Assembly: GCF_004519305.1 (NCBI RefSeq)
Contig: NZ_SOZA01000010.1
Coordinates: 83,526-147,525, forward strand
Source of the DNA: Pseudomonas sp. RIT623
Lineage (GTDB): Bacteria > Pseudomonadota > Gammaproteobacteria > Pseudomonadales > Pseudomonadaceae
Length of the DNA: 64,000 nt
Reading direction: 5' to 3'
The notes below the pieces were generated by a model, which saw only the letters and a program-made list of their open reading frames with translations, did not search any database and had not been told where the DNA came from. Each line of letters starts with the position of its first letter. Position 1 is the stretch's first letter. The translations under genes and the position numbers were made by a program. This document shows positions 8,843 to 17,158 of this stretch, one piece after another.

Positions 8843-9058
8843 TCACCAGTAGAGCGACAGCGCCAGGGCGCCGAACAGGCAGACGAACAGGGAAAGGCGC
8901 AACAGCGCCGGGTGCCAGAAGAAGCGATAGCCATCCACGCTGGCGATGAACCGGTCCAGGCCCCAGGCCAGGCCCAGGGCGAACAGGAACATCAAGGTCA
9001 TGGTGGGCATGTACACGCCATGGAAGGCGATCTCGCGGGGCATGGTTTCACGGAGCAT
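8843..9058 (-). CDS. DUF1656 small membrane protein (AaeX-like)
   Basis: A 71-residue protein with two predicted membrane helices (about 17-35 and 50-68). The block PREIAFHGVYMPTM near the N-terminus is characteristic of DUF1656/AaeX proteins, which sit between FUSC-type pump genes and their HlyD adaptor. Its role in the exporter is unknown. The start at 9058 is chosen because AAAGGA stands 8 nt upstream. It overlaps the FUSC gene by 11 bp. A second ATG at 9043 lacks a ribosome site. Confidence 0.88.
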   Translation of the reverse strand: MLRETMPREIAFHGVYMPTMTLMFLFALGLAWGLDRFIASVDGYRFFWHPALLRLSLFVCLFGALALSLYW

Positions 9059-11225
9059 CGTGCAGTCCTTTCGCCGGAACCAGCGGCGACTGTGGGTCGA
9101 GCAGGGAGGAACGGATGAAGTGCAGGTAGCTTTGCGCGCGGCGCAGCACCGAGGTGTCGAAGTGCCGGGCGAAGGGTTCGTCGGTGGCCTGCACGCGGCT
9201 GATGGCATGGTCCACCGCCACCAGGGCGCGCTCATGGTTGCTGGCGCTGGGTTGCAGGAACAAGCGCGCCAGGGCGCGGCCCATCACGCGGATGGCCTGG
9301 CGCCAGGGCTGCGACTCGGCATAGGCCGGGTGGATCGGCGCCCGCGCCTGCTCCTTGCGCAGCTCGATGATGGCGTGGCCGATCTCCAGCACCGTGAACA
9401 TCCAGCCCATCAGTTCGCTCTGCACCTGCGGCTTGCCGGCGGCCAGGCCATAGGCCTGGTGCAGCAGGTCGCGGGTGCGGCTCTCGAACGCCGAGCCCAG
9501 GCCACGCAGACGCCCACCGATGGCGAACAGCACCTGCTCGCGCAGTTCCTGCTCCAGCCGGCTCCACAGCCAGCGGCTGTTGGGCGGCAGGATGATCGCG
9601 CCAGCGGCGGCGCAGACGAACATGCCGATGACCATGCCGATGTAGTCGTTGATGAAGGCATAGGGGTCGTAGACCGTCAGGTTGTTGGGCACCGAGCCGA
9701 TGGCGAAGAACACCAGCAGGCCCAGGCCATAACCTGCATAGGCCGGGCGCGAGGCGAGGAACGCGCCGAGCACGAACACCGGCGCCAGGACCATGCACAA
9801 CAGCGCGAAGCCATCGATCCAGGGGAACACGAAGAAGGTTTCGAAGAAGCCGACGAACGCCCCGATCGCCGTGCCGCAGGCCATCTGGAACGACATGCGC
9901 TTGGGGTTCGGCGAGGCCGCCGACAGGCACACGGTGACCGTGGCGATCAGCGTCATCATGCCGCCGCTGGGCCAGTCGCTGAGCAGCCAGTAGCTGCCCA
10001 GCAGCAACAGCACCGCCGAGGCTCGCACGCCGGCGGCCAACGACACCAGCCAGCTGGTCTGGGCCACATAGGGCTCATCCCAGTGCTCGCGCTCATGCTT
10101 GTGCACGGCCAGCGAGGCGTGGGTCTCGGCATAGCTGTACATCTCGTCGACGAAGCGGTACAGCAACTCGAACGCCGTGTGGAAATCGAGCAGGTCGGAC
10201 TCGCTGGGGCCGGTCTCCAGGTATTCGCCACGCAGGCCGCGCACCTGGGCCTGCAAGCCTTCCTTGTAGGTGCCCAGCTCCAGTGCCAGGCGCAGCGCGT
10301 CGGCATCGGTGAGGGCGCGGCCAACGTAGGGCTGGAGCAATTGCGCGAGGGTTTCGATACCCGGTTCGATCGCGCTGACGATCTGCAGCGGGCCGCGCGC
10401 GCGCAAGCGTTCGAGCAAGCGGTGCAGGGCGTTGAAACGGGTGGTGATGGCCATGAACTCGCTGTTCATGCGCACCAGCCGGCCAGAGCGCCGGCGCATG
10501 TGCGGGTCTTCGAAAGCGGTGACATTGCGCAGGCTCTCAAGGCCCACGGCCTCGGCGACGAAGCGCACGTTGCTGGTCTCGTAGCGATCGCGTTGGCTAT
10601 CGCCGCGCAGGGCCTCGACCACCACCGCGGCGAAGGTGCCGAAGCGCTGGTACAAGGCATTGCGCATGGCGGCGCTGGCCGACTGCGGCAGGATCGCGGC
10701 GCTGACGAAAGTCGACACCAGGATGCCCAGGGCGATTTCCAGCACCCGCCACACCGCCGCCATGAACGCCTGGTCGGGGTGCTGCAACACCGGCAGGCCA
10801 ATCATCGCCGCGGTGTAGCCGGCCAGCACGAAGCCATAGGCGCGGAAGGTGCGATAACGCATGGCGCCGGCCGAGCACAGGCCGACCCACAGGGCCAGGC
10901 TGGGCAGGAACAGCTCGGTGTTCTGCGGGAAGATCGCGATCAACGCGATCATCATCGCCGAGCCGGCCAGGGTGCCGAGCACCCGGTAGAAGCTCTTGGC
11001 GAACACATGGCCGCTCTGCGGCTGCATGACGATGAACACGGTGATCATCGCCGTGCGCGGCTGCGGCAACTCCAGGCGCATGGCCAGCCACAGGGTGATG
11101 AAGGCGGCGGCCAGGACCTTCAGGATATACACCCAGGTGACGCCGTCGGTGCGCGCCCAGGCAAAGAAGCCGCGGCGCCATTCCAGGCTCCGCAGCCAGC
11201 GCAGGGGCAAACTCGATGTGCTCAT
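9048..11225 (-). CDS. FUSC family (AaeB/fusaric acid resistance-type) inner-membrane exporter
   Basis: A 725-residue protein with two hydrophobic bundles of about five to six helices (approximately residues 25-180 and 385-530), each followed by a soluble domain, the normal FUSC plan. The N-terminal segment RTAMITVFIVMQPQSGHVFAKS is the conserved FUSC helix region. The family exports aromatic acids such as p-hydroxybenzoate or fusaric acid. The gene overlaps the upstream outer-membrane factor by ATGA (11222-11225) and the downstream DUF1656 gene by 11 bp, so the pump is made with its partners. Confidence 0.92.
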   Translation of the reverse strand: MSTSSLPLRWLRSLEWRRGFFAWARTDGVTWVYILKVLAAAFITLWLAMRLELPQPRTAMITVFIVMQPQSGHVFAKSFYRVLGTLAGSAMMIALIAIFPQNTELFLPSLALWVGLCSAGAMRYRTFRAYGFVLAGYTAAMIGLPVLQHPDQAFMAAVWRVLEIALGILVSTFVSAAILPQSASAAMRNALYQRFGTFAAVVVEALRGDSQRDRYETSNVRFVAEAVGLESLRNVTAFEDPHMRRRSGRLVRMNSEFMAITTRFNALHRLLERLRARGPLQIVSAIEPGIETLAQLLQPYVGRALTDADALRLALELGTYKEGLQAQVRGLRGEYLETGPSESDLLDFHTAFELLYRFVDEMYSYAETHASLAVHKHEREHWDEPYVAQTSWLVSLAAGVRASAVLLLLGSYWLLSDWPSGGMMTLIATVTVCLSAASPNPKRMSFQMACGTAIGAFVGFFETFFVFPWIDGFALLCMVLAPVFVLGAFLASRPAYAGYGLGLLVFFAIGSVPNNLTVYDPYAFINDYIGMVIGMFVCAAAGAIILPPNSRWLWSRLEQELREQVLFAIGGRLRGLGSAFESRTRDLLHQAYGLAAGKPQVQSELMGWMFTVLEIGHAIIELRKEQARAPIHPAYAESQPWRQAIRVMGRALARLFLQPSASNHERALVAVDHAISRVQATDEPFARHFDTSVLRRAQSYLHFIRSSLLDPQSPLVPAKGLHDAP

Positions 11226-12748
11226 TCGGCGTGGTCCGGCTTGTCGAAGATGGCCAGGGTGGCCGGGGTTTTCGGTGCGGCCTGACGCTGTTCGTCCGGC
11301 ACGTCCTTGCCTGCCTCCAGGCCCCCGCCCAGGGCAGTGACCAATTCGGCATGGGCCACCAGGCGCGCGGCCTGTACCTGCTGCTGCAGCTGTTGCTGGC
11401 GGAACAGCAACGTCTGCGCATTGAGCACGTTGAGGTAGTCGGTCAGGCCACGCTGGAAGGCAATCATGGCGATGTCGTAGGTTTTCTGCGCCGCGGCCAC
11501 GCTCTCGGCGGCGAAGTGCGACTGTTCCTTCATCGATTCACGGCGAATCAGCTGGTCGGAAATGTTCTTCAGCGCGCCGATCACCGTCTGGTTGTAGCGC
11601 GCCACGGCGACGTCATAGCCAGCCGAGGCCACGCCCAGTTGCGAACGCAGGCGGCCACCGTCGAAGATCGGCAGGCTGATGGCCGGGCCGACGTTGTAGT
11701 TGAACTTGCGCCCGGTGAGAAACTCCAGCGGGCCGCCACCGGTGGCCATGAAGCCGAGGCTGCCGACCAGGTCGACGTTGGGGAAGAAGCCGGCGTGGGC
11801 CACGTCGATCCCGCGGGCCTGGGCCGCCACCTGCCAGCGGCTGGCGACCACGTCGGGGCGCTGGCCGACCAGTTCGGCGGGCAGGTTCGACGGCAACTGC
11901 AACGGTGCGGCAAGGGCCAGGCTCGGCCGCTGCAGCTTCGCGCCCTCCCCCGGGCCCTTGCCGGCCAGGGCCGCGAGCTGGTTGCGGGTCAGGGCGATCT
12001 CTTCGTTGAGGCTGTCGATCTGCCGGTGGGTCTCGGGCAAGGGTGCCTCGGCCTGGCTGACCTCGAAATGGGTGCCGATGCCGCCATCGAGGCGGCGCTT
12101 GGCCAGGGCGAGGATCTGCTCCTGCTGGGCCAGTTCGGCCTGGACGATATCGCGCTGGGCATAATGCAGGCTGAGCTGGATGTAGGCGCGCACCACGTTG
12201 TTCTCAAGCTCCAACTGCGCCTGGCGCGCCTCGGCCACGCTCACATGCGCCTGGTCCACGGCCTGCTCGCTGGCATTGCGCTCGCGGCCCCAGAGGTCCA
12301 GCGCGTAGCTCAAGCCAATGCTGGCATTGTTGTCCCAGGTATTGGCACCCGACAGCGCGCCGGGGCCGTAGAACTGATCTTCCGGCCAGTTGTGGCGCTT
12401 GAGCGAGGCGTTGCCGTTAGCCTGGAGTTTTTCCGCCGACTCGACCACGCCGGCCAGGGCCTTGGCTTCACGCACCCGGGCGGCCGCCATGGCCAGGCTC
12501 GGGCTGCCGGCCAGGGCCTGGGCGATCCAGCCGTCGAGCTGCGGGTCGGCATAGGCGCGCCACCACTGCTGGGCCGGCCAATGGGCGTCACGCGCGGCCT
12601 CGCGGATCGCGTCGTCGATGGTCAGTTGGTTGGCTTGAAGGGTCTTGCTTTGCGGGGCGATGCCCCAGGTTCCGATACAGCCGCTCAAGGTGAGACAAAG
12701 GGCACAGGCACTGAACGCATGGAGCGCTCTGATGTGGCGACGCGGCAC
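11222..12748 (-). CDS. Outer-membrane efflux lipoprotein (NodT family) of the FUSC exporter
   Basis: A 508-residue TolC-like lipoprotein that starts with GTG (12746-12748). The signal peptide ends in lipobox LSGC (cysteine near residue 24). Two efflux repeats follow with SYALDLWG, QRPDVVASR and ISLPIFDGGRL. It supplies the outer-membrane duct for the FUSC/HlyD pair and is the first gene of the four-gene operon. A 180-bp divergent promoter region separates it from a LysR regulator on the other strand. Confidence 0.92.
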   Translation of the reverse strand: MPRRHIRALHAFSACALCLTLSGCIGTWGIAPQSKTLQANQLTIDDAIREAARDAHWPAQQWWRAYADPQLDGWIAQALAGSPSLAMAAARVREAKALAGVVESAEKLQANGNASLKRHNWPEDQFYGPGALSGANTWDNNASIGLSYALDLWGRERNASEQAVDQAHVSVAEARQAQLELENNVVRAYIQLSLHYAQRDIVQAELAQQEQILALAKRRLDGGIGTHFEVSQAEAPLPETHRQIDSLNEEIALTRNQLAALAGKGPGEGAKLQRPSLALAAPLQLPSNLPAELVGQRPDVVASRWQVAAQARGIDVAHAGFFPNVDLVGSLGFMATGGGPLEFLTGRKFNYNVGPAISLPIFDGGRLRSQLGVASAGYDVAVARYNQTVIGALKNISDQLIRRESMKEQSHFAAESVAAAQKTYDIAMIAFQRGLTDYLNVLNAQTLLFRQQQLQQQVQAARLVAHAELVTALGGGLEAGKDVPDEQRQAAPKTPATLAIFDKPDHAE

Positions 12749-12928
12749 AGCTGCGATTTCCCGAGGAAGAGGTGGAGGGGCCGAGCAATTCTAGGGGGCG
12801 CGTGGAGTGGCGATAAGCGTATATTCCTGCGAATCTTTGTTACCAAAACAGCGATAATCCGGCTTTAGTCGGAAGCGACAGATAGTTACTTCATGTCACA
12901 ATTTTGTCCTCTAAACCGAGAGTGACCC

Positions 12929-13876
12929 ATGGACACCCTGCAAAACATGCGTGCTTTCAGTTGCGTGGCCCAGCTCGGCAGCTTCACCGCTGCCGCGGCG
13001 CAACTGGATACGACCACCGCGAACGTGTCGCGGGCGGTCTCCAACCTGGAAGCCCATCTGCAAACCCGCCTGCTCAACCGCACCACCCGGCGCATCGCGC
13101 TGACCGAGGCCGGCAAGCGCTACCTGATGCGCTGCGAGCAGATTCTTACTTTTGTGGAGGAAGCCGAGGCCGAGGCCAGCGATGCCCACGCCCGCCCCGC
13201 CGGGCAGCTGAAGGTGCACTCGATGACCGGGGTCGGCCAGCATTTCGTGGTCGACGCCATCGCCCGCTACCGCGAGTCGCACCCGGATGTCACCTTCGAT
13301 CTGACCATGGCCAACCGTGTGCCCGACCTGCTCGACGAGGGCTACGACGTGTCCATCGTCCTGGCCAGCGAGCTGCCGGACTCCGGCTTCGTCTCCCAGC
13401 GCCTGGGCATCACCTACAGCATCGTCTGCGCCTCGCCCGACTACGTGGCCCGCCACGGCTTCGCCCACAAGCCCGCCGACCTGCTCAAGCATGCCTGCCT
13501 GCGCATGGTCAGCCCGGTGATCCCGCTGGAAAAATGGCTGTTCGACGGGCCTGAGGGACAGGAGGTGGTCAACATCACCAGTTCGCCGTTCCAGGTGAAC
13601 TCGGCCGATGCGATGAAAACCGCGATCCGCAGCGGCATGGGCGTGGGCGTGCTGCCGATCTACACCGCCATCGACGGCCTGCGCGACGGCAGCTTGGTGC
13701 GGATCCTGCCGCAGTACCGCCTGCAGGAGCTGAACCTGTACGCGATCTACCCGTCGCGCCAGTACCTGGATGCCAAGATCAAGACCTGGGTCGAGTACCT
13801 GCGCAACTCGCTGCCGGAGATCCTCGCCGCCCACGAGGCCGACCTGAAAACCCACGAGCTGCTGATCGCCAACTGA
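12929..13876 (+). CDS. LysR family transcriptional regulator of the FUSC exporter
   Basis: A 315-residue LysR regulator. The N-terminal winged helix-turn-helix (MDTLQNMRAFSCVAQLGSF, then AQLDTTTANVSRAVSNLE) and the LNRTTRRIALTEAG wing are typical of the CrgA/AaeR subgroup. Family members near FUSC-type exporters, such as AaeR, sense aromatic carboxylates. It is divergent from the exporter operon across 180 bp of comparatively AT-rich DNA. Regulation of that operon is inferred from this arrangement. Confidence 0.92.
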   Translation: MDTLQNMRAFSCVAQLGSFTAAAAQLDTTTANVSRAVSNLEAHLQTRLLNRTTRRIALTEAGKRYLMRCEQILTFVEEAEAEASDAHARPAGQLKVHSMTGVGQHFVVDAIARYRESHPDVTFDLTMANRVPDLLDEGYDVSIVLASELPDSGFVSQRLGITYSIVCASPDYVARHGFAHKPADLLKHACLRMVSPVIPLEKWLFDGPEGQEVVNITSSPFQVNSADAMKTAIRSGMGVGVLPIYTAIDGLRDGSLVRILPQYRLQELNLYAIYPSRQYLDAKIKTWVEYLRNSLPEILAAHEADLKTHELLIAN

Positions 13877-13933
13877 AAAAGCCGGTGCATTGCAATGGAC
13901 GGCAATGGTAGGTTGCTAAGCAATGACGCCGTC

Positions 13934-13999
13934 ATCGCGCGGCAAGTCCGCTCCCACGAGTGCTCCACTGCATGCATGGGAGCGGGCTTGCCCCGCGAT
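13934..13999. repeat. REP inverted pair, GCGGGGCAAGCCCGCTCCCA class
   Basis: The arms 13934-13956 and 13977-13999 are complementary with two mismatches. This is a different REP class from most others in the window; the second copy at 29.6 kb is the same class. It lies between two plus-strand genes. Confidence 0.85.
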
Positions 14000-14036
14000 A
14001 AGGCAGCCCCCGCTCGTTTTGCAGAGAAGCAGCCCG

Positions 14037-15011
14037 ATGAAAAAGACCGTCCTAGCCTTCAGCCGCATCACCCAGGCCATGGCCGAGCGCCTGCAACATG
14101 ACTTCAACGTGATCGTGCCCAACCCCAAGCTGGGCGACATCGCCGCCCAGTTCAACGAAGCGCTGCCCGAGGCCCACGGCCTGATCGGCGTCGGTCGCAA
14201 GCTGGGCCGTGCGCAACTCGAGGGCGCCGGCAAGCTGGAGGTGGTGTCCAGCGTCTCGGTCGGCTACGACAACTACGACCTGGACTATTTCAACGAGCGT
14301 GGCATCGCCCTGACCAACACCCCCGACGTGCTTACCGAAAGCACCGCCGACCTGGGCTTCGCCCTGATAATGGGCTGCGCCCGACGCACCGCCGAACTGG
14401 ACGCCTGGACCAAGGCCGGCCACTGGCAGGCCACCGTCGGCCCGGCGCAGTTCGGCTGCGATGTGCACGGCAAGAAACTGGGCATCGTCGGCCTGGGCAA
14501 CATCGGCGCTGCCATCGCCCGGCGTGGCCGTTTCGGTTTCAACATGCAGGTGCTGTACACCGGCAACAATCGCAAGACCGCGCTGGAACAGGAGTTGGGC
14601 GCGCAATTGCGCAGCCTGGATGAGCTGTTAGCAGAAGCCGATTTCGTCTGCCTGGTGGTGCCGCTGTCCGACGCCACCCGCAAGCTGATCGGTGCCCGTG
14701 AGCTGAAACTGATGAAGCCCAGCGCATTCCTGATCAACATCGCCCGCGGGCCGGTGGTGGACGAGGCGGAGCTGGTCGAGGCGCTGCAAAACGGCACGAT
14801 TCGTGGTGCCGGGCTGGATGTGTACGAGAAAGAGCCGCTCGCCGACTCGCCGCTGTTCAAGCTGCCTAATGCCCTGACCCTGCCCCACATCGGCTCGGCC
14901 ACCGCCGAGACCCGCGAGGCCATGGCCAATCGGGCCATCGACAACCTGCGCACTGCGCTGCTCGGCGAACGCCCACAGGATTTGGTCAATCCGCAGGTGT
15001 GGAAAGGCTGA
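14037..15011 (+). CDS. D-2-hydroxyacid dehydrogenase (2-ketogluconate/glyoxylate reductase, TkrA/GhrB type)
   Basis: A 324-residue NAD(P)H-dependent D-2-hydroxyacid dehydrogenase. The Rossmann motif GLGNIGAAIARRG is near residue 150. The catalytic Arg is in NIARGPVVDE, the Glu in the YEKEP segment, and the His in TLPHIGSAT. The opening MKKTVLAFSRIT and the close GERPQDLVNPQVWKG match the pseudomonad 2-ketoaldonate reductase group, which reduces 2-ketogluconate, hydroxypyruvate or glyoxylate in the cytosol. The start at 14037 is set by the family N-terminus; GAGAAG precedes it. A REP pair separates it from the LysR gene upstream. Confidence 0.88.
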   Translation: MKKTVLAFSRITQAMAERLQHDFNVIVPNPKLGDIAAQFNEALPEAHGLIGVGRKLGRAQLEGAGKLEVVSSVSVGYDNYDLDYFNERGIALTNTPDVLTESTADLGFALIMGCARRTAELDAWTKAGHWQATVGPAQFGCDVHGKKLGIVGLGNIGAAIARRGRFGFNMQVLYTGNNRKTALEQELGAQLRSLDELLAEADFVCLVVPLSDATRKLIGARELKLMKPSAFLINIARGPVVDEAELVEALQNGTIRGAGLDVYEKEPLADSPLFKLPNALTLPHIGSATAETREAMANRAIDNLRTALLGERPQDLVNPQVWKG

Positions 15012-15034
15012 AGGCTCGATCGCGGGGCAAGCGC

Positions 15035-15937
15035 TCACTTCGCTGGCAATGCACCAGTAACCTGCCTCGGCTTCGACTTGCGAAACACCAGCACATTACC
15101 CGCCATCACCGCCACCAACCCCAACAACGCTGGCGCCGTCCACTGGTAACCCTCGGCGAACGCCGAGACATTCAGCGCCACCAGCGGGAACAGCACCGTG
15201 CAATAGGCGGCCCGCTCCGGCCCCATGCGCCCGACCAGGGTCAGGTAGGCGGTGAAGGCGATCACCGACCCCGGAATCACCAGGTACAGCAGCGCGCCGA
15301 CATAGCGGGCATTCCACTCCATGGTGAAGGGAATACCGCTGAGCACACAGTACAGCGCCAGCATCGAGGCGCCGTAGAGCATGCCCCAGGCGTTCGTGGT
15401 CAGCGGCTTGAGACCAGCCTTCTGTTGCACGCTGGAGAGCATGTTGCCCGCCGAGAAGCACAAGGTGCCGAGCAGGCCCAGCCCCAGCCCATACAAGGTT
15501 TCGCGGCTGGCCGCGTGGTGCGACAGCTCCGGCCAGAACAGCAGCCCCAACCCGAGCAGGCCCAGGGCGCCGCCACCAAGCACGTTGGCGGCGATCTTCT
15601 GGCCGAAGAAGATCCGCGCATTGATGGCGTTCCACAACGTGGCGGTGGAGAACACCACGGCGATCAGGCCGCTGGCGACCCACTGGCTGGCAGTGAGGAA
15701 ACACATGAAGTTGACGCAGAACAGGCACAAGCCCTGGGCCAGGCACACCAAGTGCCCACGCCGGTTCATCGGTTGCAGGCGGCGGGTGAGCAGCAGGAAG
15801 GCGAACAGGATCAGCCCGGCCAGGGCGAAGCGGTAGACGATCGACACCGGGATGGCGACCGTGCCCAGTTGCCACTTCAGGGCGATCCAGGTAGTGCCCC
15901 AGATCAGGACGGTGAGCAGGTAGAGCGACAGGTTCAT
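15035..15937 (-). CDS. EamA/DMT family transporter
   Basis: A 300-residue membrane protein with ten predicted helices in two EamA repeats of five. It begins MNLSLYLLTVLIWGTTWIALK and has the conserved PERAAYCTVLFPLVAL segment near the C-terminal repeat. DMT proteins export amino acids, nucleotides or drugs; the substrate is unknown. The ribosome site GGAGGA precedes the ATG. It is convergent with the ketoaldonate reductase and divergent from an AraC regulator across a perfect REP hairpin. Confidence 0.9.
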   Translation of the reverse strand: MNLSLYLLTVLIWGTTWIALKWQLGTVAIPVSIVYRFALAGLILFAFLLLTRRLQPMNRRGHLVCLAQGLCLFCVNFMCFLTASQWVASGLIAVVFSTATLWNAINARIFFGQKIAANVLGGGALGLLGLGLLFWPELSHHAASRETLYGLGLGLLGTLCFSAGNMLSSVQQKAGLKPLTTNAWGMLYGASMLALYCVLSGIPFTMEWNARYVGALLYLVIPGSVIAFTAYLTLVGRMGPERAAYCTVLFPLVALNVSAFAEGYQWTAPALLGLVAVMAGNVLVFRKSKPRQVTGALPAK

Positions 15938-15980
15938 GGCAGTCCTCCGGGTGTTGAGCCAAGGGCCGCGTTGCGGCCTT

Positions 15981-16031
15981 CGCCGGCAAGCCGGCTCCTA
16001 CGGGGACGCTGTAGGAGCCGGCTTGCCGGCG
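15981..16031. repeat. REP perfect inverted pair
   Basis: A 21-bp perfect inverted repeat, CGCCGGCAAGCCGGCTCCTA-type arms at 15981-16001 and 16011-16031 with a 9-nt loop, in the divergent region between the EamA and AraC genes. It is unusual in being near promoters and not between convergent genes. Confidence 0.9.
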
Positions 16032-16167
16032 AACAACCGAGACGACATGCCCACTGTCAGTGTCCAACGCCCTGTTTGTTCCGGCTTGCAAAAACTTGCG
16101 CTTTTCCACCCCAGGTAGCTGCCAGCGCGCCCCGCGCGCAGTACGATGGGCGCCAGAGGAACCACCC

Positions 16168-17043
16168 ATGCCCGCACTCGACCACCTGCAGGTTTTCAAT
16201 GCCCTGAACGCCTCGCCCCACGCCCGCCTGGAGCTGAGCGCGCACCTGGGCGACGGGCTGGCGGCGGCGCTGTGGAGCAACCGTGACGATGCCCGCGACT
16301 ACCAGGCCCCCAGCCATCACACGCTGTCGTGCTACATCGCCGACGGCACCGGCACCTTCCGTCGCCAGCGCCCGGGCGAGCGCGGCGCGCCCGACAAACT
16401 GTGCGTGATGCCCGCCGGCCATGAATCGAACTGGGTGATCAATGGCTCGATCCGCCTGGCCCACCTGTATATCAACGAGGAACAGTTCGCCCTCGGCTGC
16501 ACGCGCCTGCTGGACCGCGAGCCGCGTGAGCTGCAACTGCGCGAAGCGACCTTCCTTGACGACCGGCAACAAGCCCGGCGCTTCCGCCAACTGATCGGCC
16601 TGGACTGGGCCGAGCCCGGTGAGCGTCTGCTGGCCAGCAGCCTGGCCCACGACATCATCGACCACGCCGTGCTCAATCAGGTTGGCCTGCGCCAGGGGCT
16701 CAAGCTCAAGGGCGGTCTGGCGCCACACCAGCGCCGCCAGTTGCTCGACTTTATCGAAGCCAACCTCGAGCAACCGCTGACGCTGGGCGAACTGGCGCTG
16801 CGCTGCAACTTGTCCGAATACCATTTCGCGCGGATGTTCCGCGCCAGTTTCGGCCTGCCGCCCCATCAGTACCTGCTGGCCAGGCGGCTACATCGCGCCT
16901 GCCAGTTGCTGCGCTCGGGGGCGTTGCCCTTGGGCGAGGTGGCGCTGTTGTGCGGATTCGCCAGCGCCAGCCATTTCAGCAACCGCTTCAGGCAGGCGCT
17001 GGGGGCGACGCCGGGTGAGTACCGGGCAGCGTTCGCCGGTTGA
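16168..17043 (+). CDS. AraC family transcriptional regulator
   Basis: A 291-residue regulator. The C-terminal 100 residues hold two helix-turn-helices (LTLGELALRCNLSEYHFARM and LGEVALLCGFASASHFSNRF), the AraC/XylS DNA-binding domain. The N-terminal domain of about 180 residues is a putative ligand-binding/cupin part without a recognisable effector. The start at 16168 (MPALDHLQVF) has GAGGA 7 nt upstream; a longer frame exists without a ribosome site. It may control the divergent EamA transporter, although the REP hairpin between them makes shared control uncertain. Confidence 0.9.
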   Translation: MPALDHLQVFNALNASPHARLELSAHLGDGLAAALWSNRDDARDYQAPSHHTLSCYIADGTGTFRRQRPGERGAPDKLCVMPAGHESNWVINGSIRLAHLYINEEQFALGCTRLLDREPRELQLREATFLDDRQQARRFRQLIGLDWAEPGERLLASSLAHDIIDHAVLNQVGLRQGLKLKGGLAPHQRRQLLDFIEANLEQPLTLGELALRCNLSEYHFARMFRASFGLPPHQYLLARRLHRACQLLRSGALPLGEVALLCGFASASHFSNRFRQALGATPGEYRAAFAG

Positions 17044-17060
17044 TTCTGGTGTACACGCAA

Positions 17061-17148
17061 CTGTAGGAGCCAGCCTTGCTGGCGAAGGCGTCCTCAAGGT
17101 ACAGGGCAAGGCTGCGCCTTGCATCGCCAGCAAGGCTGGCTCCTACAG
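17061..17148. repeat. REP inverted pair
   Basis: A 25-bp perfect inverted repeat (arms 17061-17085 and 17124-17148, CTGTAGGAGCCAGCCTTGCT type) separated by 38 bp, between the convergent AraC and TonB-receptor genes. Confidence 0.88.
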
Positions 17149-17158
17149 TGCCAGTGCA

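Noticed and set aside
8946..11285. Very long open frame (about 780 codons) on the plus strand, antisense to the FUSC exporter
   Set aside because: It is glycine/arginine/histidine-rich with no domain and mirrors the GC-rich third positions of the real minus-strand gene. The FUSC gene is fully supported.
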